Assembly: GCF_012530535.1 (NCBI RefSeq)
Contig: NZ_CP051299.1
Location: 434,001-498,000, forward strand
DNA: 64,000 bases
DNA from: Microcella flavibacter
GTDB lineage: Bacteria > Actinomycetota > Actinomycetes > Actinomycetales > Microbacteriaceae
Reading direction: 5' to 3'
The notes beneath the pieces were generated by a model. It did no database searches. It had not been told where the DNA came from and saw only the letters and a list, made by a program, of their open reading frames with translations. A program made the position numbers and the translations under genes. Positions 1-7,956 of this stretch are shown here, piece by piece (position 1 is the first letter of the stretch; every line of letters starts with the position of its first letter).

Positions 1-1
1 G

Positions 2-1153
2 CTCGTGCTCGTGCCCGATGTGACCTTCGCGCTCGCCCTCTTCGGCGGCGTCGCGCTCACGGCCGCCGGCGAGCTGCAGGTCTCCGAGCTCTTCGCCTAC
101 TTCTTCACCGCGACCGTGCTGCGGTTCCCGATCGAGTCGATCGGCTTCCTGCTGTCGATGACCTTCGACACCCGCACGGCCGCCGACCGCTTCTTCGAGG
201 TCATGGACGAGGAGAACACGATCACCGACCCCGCAGCGCCGCTGACGATCGCGGCGCCCGAGGGTCGTCTCGCCTTCGAGGGCGTCGAATTCCGGTACCA
301 GGATGCCGCGCTCACCGAGCCCGCCACGCTCGCGCGCATCGACCTCGCCCTCGAGCCGGGCGAGACGATGGCGCTCGTCGGCATCACCGGCAGCGGCAAG
401 ACGACGCTCACGGCGCTCGCGACGCGCCTCTACGACGTCACAGGCGGGCGCGTGACGCTCGACGGCGTCGACATCCGCGACCTCAGCCGGCCCGAGCTGC
501 GGCGCCACATCGCCATGGCCTTCGAGGACGCGACGCTGTTCTCGGCGAGCGTGCGCGACAACGTGCTGCTCGGCCGCCCCGACCTGACGCTGAGCGACGA
601 CCCCGCCGACGCGGCCGAGGCCGAGCGGGTGCTCGCCGAGGCGCTCGACATCGCGCAGGCCGCCTTCGTGCACAGCCTGCCGAAGGGCGTCGACGCGATG
701 GTGGGGGAGGAGGGGCTGAGCCTCTCCGGCGGTCAGCGCCAGCGCCTCGCGCTCGCGCGCGCCGTCGCCGCCGACCCGGCCGTGCTCGTGCTCGACGACC
801 CGCTCAGCGCGCTCGACGTCGACACCGAGGCACTGGTCGAGGCGGCGCTGCGCCGCGTGCTCGCCAAGACCACGGGGCTCATCGTCGCGCACCGCCCCTC
901 GACCGTGCAGATGGCCGACCGGGTCGCGCTGCTGCAGGAGGGGCGCATCACCGACATCGGCACGCACTCCGAGCTGCTGCAGCGCAACGAGCACTACCGC
1001 TACGTCATCTCCTCCCTCGAGGACGAGGAGCTCGCGCAGATCGAGCGCCTGTCGCGCGAGAAGAAGCTCGCCGAGGAGGAGGGCCGCCGCCGCGAGGACT
1101 TCGAGCGGGAGAGCCACGTGATCGAGCGCAGGAACGGGGAGGTCAGCCGATGA
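2..1153 (+). CDS. ABC exporter half-transporter, degenerate-site subunit (5' partial)
   Basis: This is the C-terminal part of an ABC exporter with a membrane domain fused to an ATPase; the 5' end lies outside the window. The visible part begins in the last membrane segments, followed by a complete nucleotide-binding domain with Walker A GITGSGKT (nt 380-403), signature LSLSGGQ (nt 716-736) and Walker B VLVLDD (nt 782-799). The residue after the Walker B Asp is Asp where the catalytic Glu is expected. The H-loop His is present (IVAHRP). A charged tail rich in Glu, Arg and Lys ends the protein. It overlaps the next gene by 4 nt, so the two are probably co-translated and form a heterodimer. The substrate cannot be told from sequence; related actinobacterial pairs are annotated as multidrug or lipid exporters. 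Confidence 0.9.
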   Translation, partial: LVLVPDVTFALALFGGVALTAAGELQVSELFAYFFTATVLRFPIESIGFLLSMTFDTRTAADRFFEVMDEENTITDPAAPLTIAAPEGRLAFEGVEFRYQDAALTEPATLARIDLALEPGETMALVGITGSGKTTLTALATRLYDVTGGRVTLDGVDIRDLSRPELRRHIAMAFEDATLFSASVRDNVLLGRPDLTLSDDPADAAEAERVLAEALDIAQAAFVHSLPKGVDAMVGEEGLSLSGGQRQRLALARAVAADPAVLVLDDPLSALDVDTEALVEAALRRVLAKTTGLIVAHRPSTVQMADRVALLQEGRITDIGTHSELLQRNEHYRYVISSLEDEELAQIERLSREKKLAEEEGRRREDFERESHVIERRNGEVSR

Positions 1154-2958
1154 GCGTCACCGGAGTGCAGGGCGAGGAGCGCGACGACTTCACCCGCGAC
1201 GAGAGCCGCCAGATCCGCGACCGCTCGCTGCGCCTGCTCGGCTCGCTGCTGCGCCCGCGCCGCAACCGGGTCATCGTCACGATGATCGTCATCATCGTCT
1301 CGACGGCCCTGCGGGTCGCGGGCCCGGCGCTCATCGCCTTCGGCATCGAGCGCGGCCTCCCGGCCCTCGTGGACGAGAACGACTGGATGCCCCTCTCACT
1401 GATCGTCGGCGCCTACGTGCTGAGCGGCGCGGCCGGGGCGGCGCTCATCGCCGCGTACACGGTGATGAGCGCGCGGCTGAGCCAGGCCATCCTGCTGGAT
1501 CTGCGCAAGCGCGTCTTCCTGCACACCCAGCGCCTCTCCCTCGAGTTCCACGAGTCGTACACCTCGGGCCGCATCATCGCGCGCCAGACGAGCGACCTCG
1601 ACTCGATCCGCGAGCTGCTCGACTCGGGCCTCAACCAGCTCGTCTCGGGGCTGCTCTACATGGTGTTCACGGCCGTCGCGCTCGTGCTGCTCGACCCGAC
1701 GAGCGGCATCGTGCTCGCGATCGCGCTCATCCCGCTCATCGCGCTGACGCGGTGGTTCCAGGTGCGCTCGCAGACGCTGTTCCGGCAGACCCGCGTGGCC
1801 TCGGCGCGCCTCATCGTGCACTTCGTCGAGACGATGACGGGCATCCGCGCGGTGAAGGCCTTCCGCAAGGAGGGCCGCAACGCCGAGCAGTTCGGCGAGC
1901 ACGTCGAGGACTACCGGCACGCCAACGCCCGCGTCATCCAGCTGTTCGGCATCTTCGATCCCGGGCTCGTGCTCATCGCCAACGTCACCGTCGCGGCGGT
2001 GCTGCTCGTCGGCGGCTTCCGCGTGGTCGACGGCGGCCTCGCCCTCGGCACGCTGCTCGCGGTCGTGCTCTACACCCGCCGCTTCTTCGACCCCGCGGAG
2101 GAGATGGCGATGTTCTACAACTCGTACCAGTCGGCCGCCGCGGCGCTGGAGAAGATCTCGGGTGTGCTCGAGGAGGAGCCCTCCGTGCCCGACCCCACGA
2201 CGCCGATCGACCTGTGGAAGGCGCGCGGCACCGTGCACTTCGACCAGGTGCGGTTCCAGTACACCGAGGACGCGGTCATCCTGCCCGACCTCGAGCTCGA
2301 GATCCCGGCCGGGCAGACCATCGCCCTCGTCGGCACGACGGGCGCCGGCAAGTCGACGCTCGCGAAGCTCATCGCGCGCTTCTACGACCCGACCGACGGC
2401 GCGGTGACGCTCGACGGCGTCGACCTGCGCAAGCTGCACCCGAAGGATCTGCGGCGGGCGATCGTCATGGTCACGCAGGAGGCGTACCTGTTCTCGGGCA
2501 CCGTCGCCGACAACATCGCGCTCGGCAAGCCCGAGGCGAGCCGCGACGAGATCGTACGGGCGGCGAAGGCGGTCGGCGCGCACGCCTTCATCGAGGCGCT
2601 GCCCGACGGCTACGACACCGACGTGAACAAGCGCGGCGGCCGCGTCTCGGCCGGGCAGCGGCAGCTCGTGTCGTTCGCGCGCGCCTTCCTCGCCGACCCG
2701 GTCGTGCTCATCCTCGACGAGGCGACCGCCTCGCTCGACATCCCGAGCGAGCGTCTCGTGCAGCAGGGTCTGCAGACCCTCCTCGCCGACCGCACGGCCG
2801 TCATCATCGCCCACCGCCTCTCGACGGTGGCGATCGCCGACCGGGTGCTCGTCATGGAGCACGGCCGCATCATCGAGGACGGCACGCCCGTCGAGCTCAT
2901 CGCCGGCTCGGGCAAGTTCGCGCAGCTGCACGCGGCCTGGCGCGAGTCGCTCGTCTAA
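1150..2958 (+). CDS. ABC exporter half-transporter, catalytic-site subunit
   Basis: A complete ABC exporter subunit of 602 aa. The membrane domain covers about residues 40-330 and the ATPase domain about 360-600. Walker A is GTTGAGKST (from residue 395), Walker B is VLILDE with the catalytic Glu at about residue 524, and the H-loop reads IIAHRLST. The signature is VSAGQ (about residue 499) instead of LSGGQ. Paired with the upstream subunit, whose Walker B Glu is Asp, this gives one degenerate and one competent ATP site, as known for heterodimeric exporters such as TM287/288 and BmrCD. The start overlaps the upstream stop (ATGA). Confidence 0.92.
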   Translation: MSVTGVQGEERDDFTRDESRQIRDRSLRLLGSLLRPRRNRVIVTMIVIIVSTALRVAGPALIAFGIERGLPALVDENDWMPLSLIVGAYVLSGAAGAALIAAYTVMSARLSQAILLDLRKRVFLHTQRLSLEFHESYTSGRIIARQTSDLDSIRELLDSGLNQLVSGLLYMVFTAVALVLLDPTSGIVLAIALIPLIALTRWFQVRSQTLFRQTRVASARLIVHFVETMTGIRAVKAFRKEGRNAEQFGEHVEDYRHANARVIQLFGIFDPGLVLIANVTVAAVLLVGGFRVVDGGLALGTLLAVVLYTRRFFDPAEEMAMFYNSYQSAAAALEKISGVLEEEPSVPDPTTPIDLWKARGTVHFDQVRFQYTEDAVILPDLELEIPAGQTIALVGTTGAGKSTLAKLIARFYDPTDGAVTLDGVDLRKLHPKDLRRAIVMVTQEAYLFSGTVADNIALGKPEASRDEIVRAAKAVGAHAFIEALPDGYDTDVNKRGGRVSAGQRQLVSFARAFLADPVVLILDEATASLDIPSERLVQQGLQTLLADRTAVIIAHRLSTVAIADRVLVMEHGRIIEDGTPVELIAGSGKFAQLHAAWRESLV

Positions 2959-2989
2959 CCCGCGCCGGGCATCCCGTCGTCGACCGGCC

Positions 2990-4945
2990 TCAGATGTGGC
3001 GTCGGCGACCGAAGACCATCAGCGTCCCCGACAGGAGTGCGAGGGCCGCGAGCCCGGCGAGAGCCGGTGCGCTCGCGCCCAGTGCCGAGCCGGTGCTCGC
3101 CAGGGCGTCGGGCTCAGTGCCGTTGCTCACCGGGGGCTGCTCGACGGGCGCGACGACGGGGACGACGTCGATCGTCACCGATGCTGACACCGCTCCGAGC
3201 GTCGCCGTGATGGTGTGGGGGCTCGCGGTGGGGAACGTCACCGACAGCCCGTCCACGACATCGGTGGGGACCGACGAGGTGAGGACAACGCCGCGTGTGT
3301 CGACCGCGTTGCCGAACTCGTCCTCGCCGGTGACGGTGAAGGACAGCGACCCGCCCTCGGCGACCGAGGTGGCCGACGGCGTGATCTCGAGAGAATCGGC
3401 GTCCGCGGCGACCACCGTGATGTCGAATTCGGTCGCGGGCGAGAACGGACCCCAGGTCGAGGTCGCTGTGATCGTGCAGACGCCGGCCGTCTCGAAGACC
3501 GCATCGCCCGTGAAGGGGCAGTCGCTCGAGGCGAAAGTCACGGCCGGTTGCGGCGACACCGGGTCGCCGAGGGAGTCGAGGACCGTGACGGGGGGCGTGA
3601 ACGGCTCGCCCGCCGTTGCGGTGAGGTCAGCGGGCTCAGCCGACACGGCGACCGAGCCCGCGCCCGCGGCGAAGAGCGGGGTGGTGCCCGACCCCGAGGT
3701 GTCGGTCGCGCCGGTGAACCAGGTGCCGGTGCCGTCGGGGGACGTGTTCCACGCGGTGCCGGTGGGGGGATCGGCGAGTGCGCGGAACCCTGCATCGAGC
3801 GTGGGCCCGAAGACCGTCGTCGACGGGGTCGCGTCGCTGTAGGTCAGCGTGCGGCTGTTCCCGGTGACGAGTTCGGCCGCCGGGGCCAGCGCGATGACGC
3901 CGTTGTTGGTGATCGTCGCAGGGCCGACGAACGAGGCGCCGACGGTGGGCGTCAGCTCGGAGCCGAGGATCCGCCCGGTCGCGCCCACGGTGATCGAGGT
4001 GCCGCTCGGCATTCGGAGGATCCCGGACGGGATGCGGAGGTCGCCGTCGACGACGACCGTGCCCGGGGCGCCTTGAGCGACGTTGAAACTGGACAGGCCC
4101 GGCCCGAATACCGTCGATCCGGAGCCGACTCCCGAGCTCAGGACGACCGCGCCTTCCGCGCCGATGGTGAGCGACCCTGCGCCGCCCGTCGAGACGCCGT
4201 ACGCGTCGCCCCCGCCGAGCGTGGACGCGCCGGAACCCGTGCCCGATGCCGTCAGCACGCCGCCGGTCACGGTGATGTCGGCGCCGCGGCCACCGGGCGT
4301 TCCCGCACCGCCACCGATCGCGACGCCGTAGGGCGAGGTGGTCGACGCGAAGACAGAACCGCCGGTCACTGTGACGACGCCGCCATCGCCACCTGGGTTG
4401 CCTCCTCCGTTCGCGCCCCCGATGGCGCTTCCGTACACGGCACCGCTCACCGCGGTGACGGTGCCGCCCTCGACGATGAGTTCTCCGGCGGATTGCCCGA
4501 TCCCGCCCGCGCCGATGCCGCCGCCGTAGATTCCGCCGGTAGCGAGGATCGCCCCTCCGGCCACTCGGAGTGTGGCGCCCGTGGTCAGGATGCCGGCCTG
4601 CGTGAGCGAGCCGGAGGCGTTCGTCGTGAGCAGGCCTTCCGTACCGTCCGACGGGCCGGTGATCGTGAGCTCTACGCCGGTACCGATGGCGATCGATAGG
4701 AGGGTGAGGTCGTGGGTCGTGAGATCGATGGTGGTGTCGCACGGAACCTGGAGCTCAGTGGCCGCGGCCACGATGTCGGCCCCGATCACGATGGTGTTCG
4801 GAGCGCTCGAGCAATCGGCGAGCGCGGTGGTGAGGTCGGTGATCGTCGTCACGGTCGACGTCGCCGCCGCGGCCGGGGCGACGGTCGACCCGAGAACGAG
4901 GGCGGACGTCGCGGCGAGGAGAACAACGGTTCGAGGTGCGCGCAA
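2990..4945 (-). CDS. Secreted surface protein with glycine-rich repeats, Ig-like region and LASTG sorting signal
   Basis: A putative cell-wall-anchored surface protein of 651 aa. From the chosen TTG start it has a classic signal peptide (Arg-rich start, hydrophobic core, Ala-rich cleavage region). A glycine-rich region follows with repeated VTVTGG-type blocks, resembling a right-handed beta-helix or carbohydrate-binding fold (about residues 90-300). After it come a Thr/Ser/Pro-rich part and an Ig-like region (about 530-605). The C-terminus has LASTG (about 615-619), a hydrophobic segment and GRRRHI, the layout of a sortase substrate of the LAxTG class. An upstream in-frame ATG at 5032 exists, but it would add 29 residues before the signal peptide and lies upstream of a -10-like TACACT. 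Ligand and function are unknown. Confidence 0.75.
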   Translation of the reverse strand: MRAPRTVVLLAATSALVLGSTVAPAAAATSTVTTITDLTTALADCSSAPNTIVIGADIVAAATELQVPCDTTIDLTTHDLTLLSIAIGTGVELTITGPSDGTEGLLTTNASGSLTQAGILTTGATLRVAGGAILATGGIYGGGIGAGGIGQSAGELIVEGGTVTAVSGAVYGSAIGGANGGGNPGGDGGVVTVTGGSVFASTTSPYGVAIGGGAGTPGGRGADITVTGGVLTASGTGSGASTLGGGDAYGVSTGGAGSLTIGAEGAVVLSSGVGSGSTVFGPGLSSFNVAQGAPGTVVVDGDLRIPSGILRMPSGTSITVGATGRILGSELTPTVGASFVGPATITNNGVIALAPAAELVTGNSRTLTYSDATPSTTVFGPTLDAGFRALADPPTGTAWNTSPDGTGTWFTGATDTSGSGTTPLFAAGAGSVAVSAEPADLTATAGEPFTPPVTVLDSLGDPVSPQPAVTFASSDCPFTGDAVFETAGVCTITATSTWGPFSPATEFDITVVAADADSLEITPSATSVAEGGSLSFTVTGEDEFGNAVDTRGVVLTSSVPTDVVDGLSVTFPTASPHTITATLGAVSASVTIDVVPVVAPVEQPPVSNGTEPDALASTGSALGASAPALAGLAALALLSGTLMVFGRRRHI

Positions 4946-5071
4946 GGGGGGTCCCGTCGTCGGCGACAAGTGTCGGAGAGCCTCAGTGTAAGCAGGGGGA
5001 GTGCCGTAATGACAGCACGGGATCGCCCGCATGCAAAGGGCGGCTGCAGGATGCCCGGCGCGAGCCGCGCG

Positions 5072-5437
5072 TCAGCCCACGCCCTCCGGCGCCCAGCGGC
5101 ACGCCGCGAGGTCGAGGCGGTAGGCGTCGGGCTCGCCGCGCGGGCCCCGCCACCGGAGCGGAGTGGACTCGCGCTCGTAGTGCTCGAGCGCCGCGGCCTC
5201 GTGGCCGGCGGGAGGGCGCGCGTCGGCGCGCACGACCCGCCACCACGGCAGGCTCGAGCCCTCGCCGGCCATGACGCGGCCGACCGCCCGGGCTCCGCGG
5301 GAGCCGAGGGCGGCGGCGACGTCTCCGTAGGTCATGACGCGGCCGGAGGGGATCTCGGCGACGACGACCAGCACGGCGCCGCCGAAATCGAGCGGCGCGG
5401 GTGCGTCGTCGCGCGCGGGCTGCGGGCGGGCATCCAT
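5072..5437 (-). CDS. Alkyltransferase-like (ATL) DNA-binding protein, MGMT family
   Basis: This small protein (121 aa) matches the DNA-binding domain of O6-alkylguanine alkyltransferases: IPSGRVMTYGDVA, then ARAVG carrying the arginine finger, then a PWWRVV motif. In active MGMT/Ogt the last motif is PCHRV, with the alkyl-accepting Cys. Here Cys is Trp and the next His is also Trp, so it cannot remove alkyl groups. The family is known to bind alkylated guanines and hand them to nucleotide excision repair. The gene lies downstream of the acetyltransferase on the same strand, 39 nt away, and is probably co-transcribed. Confidence 0.88.
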   Translation of the reverse strand: MDARPQPARDDAPAPLDFGGAVLVVVAEIPSGRVMTYGDVAAALGSRGARAVGRVMAGEGSSLPWWRVVRADARPPAGHEAAALEHYERESTPLRWRGPRGEPDAYRLDLAACRWAPEGVG

Positions 5438-5476
5438 CGCAGGGGAGGGGCGGAGGGGCGAGCGGGAGCGGCGGCG

Positions 5477-5929
5477 CTAGATGCCCAGCGAGCCGATCTT
5501 CTCGCCGTACTCGGTCTCGCCGACCTCGACGAAGCCGAGGCGCTGGAAGAAGGCGCCGGGGCCGTCGTCGCCGGTCTCCCAGATGACGGTGATCGCGTCG
5601 AAGCCGCGCGACTTTGCCTCGGCGGCGAGCTCGTGCACGGCGAAGCGGCCGACCCCCTGGCCCTGCTTGGTGGCGTCGACGTTCACCCGCCAGATGCAGG
5701 CGCGGAACTCGGGGCGGTCGTGCTCGGCGTCGAAGTTGCCGCGGATGAAGCCGACCACCTCGTCGCCGCGCAGGACGACGCGGGCCCAGGTGGTGGTCGG
5801 ATTGAGGTACGCGTCGGCCGCCGAGTACGAGACGGGCGTGACGTACTGCTCCTGCCCGGGGCGCAGGGTGAGGCCGTTGGCCGCCACGATGGTCTTCGCC
5901 GACAGCTCTTCCAGCCGCAGTTCGCTCAT
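5477..5929 (-). CDS. GNAT family N-acetyltransferase
   Basis: A GNAT-fold acetyltransferase of 150 aa. The acetyl-CoA binding loop is visible as KQGQGVGRF (Q-x-x-G-x-G), preceded by the beta-4 strand IWRVNVD. The C-terminal part, with FFQRLGF, is typical of the fold. It resembles the BltD/PaiA-type diamine acetyltransferases, but the substrate cannot be assigned. A -10-like TAGCCT (minus strand, 5936-5941) ends 6 nt before the ATG, so the transcript may be leaderless. The gene is divergent from icd. Confidence 0.85.
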   Translation of the reverse strand: MSELRLEELSAKTIVAANGLTLRPGQEQYVTPVSYSAADAYLNPTTTWARVVLRGDEVVGFIRGNFDAEHDRPEFRACIWRVNVDATKQGQGVGRFAVHELAAEAKSRGFDAITVIWETGDDGPGAFFQRLGFVEVGETEYGEKIGSLGI

Positions 5930-5972
5930 GTCCTCAGGCTATCGAGATCCCCGCGGACGGGGGCGGGAGATT

Positions 5973-6011
5973 TATCTCGATATCGAGATACCTCGGGCGA
6001 GCCGCTAGACT
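5973..6011 (+). promoter_or_regulatory. icd promoter with an 18-bp palindromic operator
   Basis: A perfect palindrome TATCTCGATATCGAGATA lies at 5973-5990. It covers a -35-like TCGAGA (5983-5988), which stands 17 nt from a -10-like TAGACT (6006-6011) upstream of icd. A repressor bound there would block the promoter. The half-site is compatible with MarR/PecS-type (TamR-like) or other winged-helix regulators; this assignment is inference. The site lies between divergent genes and could also affect the acetyltransferase. Confidence 0.65.
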
Positions 6012-6056
6012 TCTGCGGGCTCCGCCGCAGGTGCGACGGACACCAGAAAGGACCCC

Positions 6057-7271
6057 GTGCAGAAGATCAAGGTCGAAGGAACGGTCGTCGAGCTCGACGG
6101 CGATGAGATGACCCGCATCATCTGGCAGTTCATCAAGGACCGCCTCATCCACCCGTACCTCGACGTCACGCTCGAGTACTACGACCTCGGAATCCAGCAC
6201 CGCGACGAGACCGACGACCAGGTCACGATCGACGCGGCGCACGCCATCCAGAAGCACGGCGTCGGCGTCAAGTGCGCCACCATCACGCCCGACGAGGCGC
6301 GCGTCGAGGAGTTCGGCCTCAAGAAGATGTGGCGCAGCCCGAACGGCACGATCCGCAACATCCTCGGCGGCGTGATCTTCCGCGAGCCGATCATCATCTC
6401 GAACATCCCCCGCCTCGTGCCGGGCTGGAACAAGCCGATCATCATCGGCCGTCACGCCTTCGGCGACCAGTACCGCGCCACCGACTTCCTGTTCAAGGGC
6501 GAGGGCACGCTGACCGTCGAGTTCACCCCGAAGGACGGCGGCGAGGCCCAGAAGTTCGAGGTCTACCAGTCGCCCGGCGACGGCATCGCGCAGGTGCAGT
6601 ACAACCTCGACGCCTCGATCATCGACTTCGCGCGGGCCTCGCTCAACTACGGCCTCTCGCGCAACTACCCGGTGTACCTCTCGACGAAGAACACCATCCT
6701 CAAGGCCTACGACGGCCGCTTCAAGGATCTGTTCCAGGAGATCTACGAGAACGAGTTCAAGGACAAGTTCGAGGCCGCCGGCATCACCTACGAGCACCGC
6801 CTCATCGACGACATGGTCGCGAGCGCGATGAAGTGGGAGGGCGGCTACGTCTGGGCCTGCAAGAACTACGACGGCGACGTGCAGAGCGACACCGTGGCCC
6901 AGGGCTTCGGCTCGCTCGGCCTCATGACCAGCGTGCTCACGACGCCCGACGGCAGGATCGTCGAGGCCGAGGCGGCGCACGGCACGGTCACGCGCCACTA
7001 CCGTCAGCACCAGCAGGGCAAGCCGACGTCGACCAACCCGATCGCGTCGATCTTCGCCTGGACCCGCGGGCTCATGCACCGCGGCAAGCTCGACGGCAAC
7101 GCCGAGCTCATCACCTTCGCCGAGACCCTCGAGGACGTCGTCATCACGACCGTCGAGAGCGGCAAGATGACGAAGGACCTCGCGCTGCTCGTCGGCCCCG
7201 ACCAGCAGTGGCTCACCACCGAGGCCTTCCTCGAGGCCCTCGACGAGAACCTGCAGCAGCGCCTGGCCTAG
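6057..7271 (+). CDS. icd: NADP-dependent isocitrate dehydrogenase
   Basis: This TCA-cycle enzyme oxidatively decarboxylates isocitrate to 2-oxoglutarate and makes NADPH. The sequence is of the eukaryote-like homodimeric class (404 aa). It has the isocitrate-binding SPNGTIRN at residues 94-101, the Arg in [13 protein letters not shown] near residue 132, and the C-terminal [12 protein letters not shown] coenzyme region. The start is GTG at 6057, with AGAAAGGA (6045-6052) as ribosome-binding site. The gene is monocistronic and ends before a strong hairpin. Its promoter carries an 18-bp palindrome, so it is probably under specific transcriptional control. Confidence 0.97.
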   Translation: MQKIKVEGTVVELDGDEMTRIIWQFIKDRLIHPYLDVTLEYYDLGIQHRDETDDQVTIDAAHAIQKHGVGVKCATITPDEARVEEFGLKKMWRSPNGTIRNILGGVIFREPIIISNIPRLVPGWNKPIIIGRHAFGDQYRATDFLFKGEGTLTVEFTPKDGGEAQKFEVYQSPGDGIAQVQYNLDASIIDFARASLNYGLSRNYPVYLSTKNTILKAYDGRFKDLFQEIYENEFKDKFEAAGITYEHRLIDDMVASAMKWEGGYVWACKNYDGDVQSDTVAQGFGSLGLMTSVLTTPDGRIVEAEAAHGTVTRHYRQHQQGKPTSTNPIASIFAWTRGLMHRGKLDGNAELITFAETLEDVVITTVESGKMTKDLALLVGPDQQWLTTEAFLEALDENLQQRLA

Positions 7272-7311
7272 CGCCGAGCGCGCGGTCGTCGACGACGGCC
7301 GCCAGAACGAG

Positions 7312-7342
7312 GGATGCCCGCGACGACTCGTCGCGGGCATCC
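7312..7342. terminator. Bidirectional hairpin terminator between icd and hsp20
   Basis: The arms GGATGCCCGCGACGA (7312-7326) and TCGTCGCGGGCATCC (7328-7342) are exact reverse complements. The real hairpin probably has a 12-bp stem and a 7-nt loop. It lies between two convergent genes and can serve both. Only a weak T-run follows, as is usual in high-GC actinobacteria. Confidence 0.75.
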
Positions 7343-7364
7343 TGCGTTCTCGGCAGAGGGCGGG

Positions 7365-7787
7365 CTAGGCCGAGACCTCCGCGCGATCCTGGGTCGTGGC
7401 GACGCTGATCTTGCGCGGCTTCGCCTTCTCGACCACGGGGATCATGACGCTCAGCACGCCGTTCTCGTAGTGCGCCGAGATGCCCTCGGTGTCGATGTCG
7501 TTGCCGAGGGTGAGCTGGCGCAGGAACGAGCCGGCGGGGCGCTCACGGGTGAGCCACTGCACGCCCTCCTGCGAGCGCGGGGTGCGCTCGGCGCGGATCG
7601 TCAGCAGCTGCCCGTCGACGTCGACGTCGACCGAGCCCGGGTCGATGCCGGGCAGATCGGCGCTGAGCACGAAGTGGTCGCCGTCGCGGTAGAGGTCCAT
7701 GGGCATGAGACGCGGGCTCTCGCGCCGGTCGAGCAGGCTGCCGGCCATGCGGTCGAACTCGCGGAACGGGTCGAAGAGCATCGACAT
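7365..7787 (-). CDS. Hsp20/alpha-crystallin family small heat-shock protein
   Basis: An ATP-independent holdase chaperone of 140 aa that binds unfolding proteins in the cytosol. The alpha-crystallin domain runs from about residue 30 to 125. It includes the strand VLSADLPGI, the VDVDVDGQLLTIRAER block and the hallmark YENGVLSVMIPV (A-x-x-x-G-V-L-like) near residue 107. A short tail with KPRKISV provides the I-x-V-type oligomerisation contact. The upstream region holds a promoter overlapped by a CIRCE element and followed by a HAIR element, so expression should be heat-induced through both HrcA and HspR. Confidence 0.95.
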   Translation of the reverse strand: MSMLFDPFREFDRMAGSLLDRRESPRLMPMDLYRDGDHFVLSADLPGIDPGSVDVDVDGQLLTIRAERTPRSQEGVQWLTRERPAGSFLRQLTLGNDIDTEGISAHYENGVLSVMIPVVEKAKPRKISVATTQDRAEVSA

Positions 7788-7837
7788 GGGGATCGTCCTC
7801 CTGGGTGACTGCCGCCCTCGCGGGCGGGGTTCCGAGA

Positions 7838-7858
7838 GTTGAGTCGGGGCGACTCAAC
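7838..7858 (-). promoter_or_regulatory. HAIR element (HspR operator) of hsp20
   Basis: GTTGAGT-N7-ACTCAAC is an exact inverted repeat. It matches the HspR-associated inverted repeat CTTGAGT-N7-ACTCAAG except for the outermost base pair. It lies just downstream of the hsp20 -10 box, where HspR binding would repress transcription. Confidence 0.88.
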
Positions 7859-7865
7859 TGCGGAT

Positions 7866-7895
7866 AAATTAGCACTCGACCCGCGAGAGTGCCAG
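7866..7895 (-). promoter_or_regulatory. hsp20 promoter overlapped by a CIRCE element (HrcA operator)
   Basis: On the minus strand TGGCAC (7889-7894) and TAATTT (7866-7871) form a -35/-10 pair with a 17-nt spacer. The CIRCE element TTAGCACTC-N9-GAGTGCCAG (7869-7895, plus-strand reading) covers both boxes. This is the HrcA operator; its right arm differs from the consensus in two bases. It occurs in nearly the same form upstream of groL at 62218. Confidence 0.9.
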
Positions 7896-7956
7896 CCCCC
7901 GCCGAGTACGTTCGTGCAGGGCGAACGGATGCCCCGCCGAGGCCGCCCGAGGGTGC

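Noticed and set aside
1396-2931. 511-aa open frame antisense to the second ABC exporter gene
   Set aside because: It is a high-GC shadow frame rich in Arg, Asp and His with no domain; the plus strand has clear ABC motifs.
4986-5032. In-frame ATG at 5032 as start of the LASTG surface protein
   Set aside because: It would put 29 non-hydrophobic residues before a normal signal peptide and lies upstream of a likely -10 box; TTG at 4945 fits better, although its ribosome-binding site is weak.
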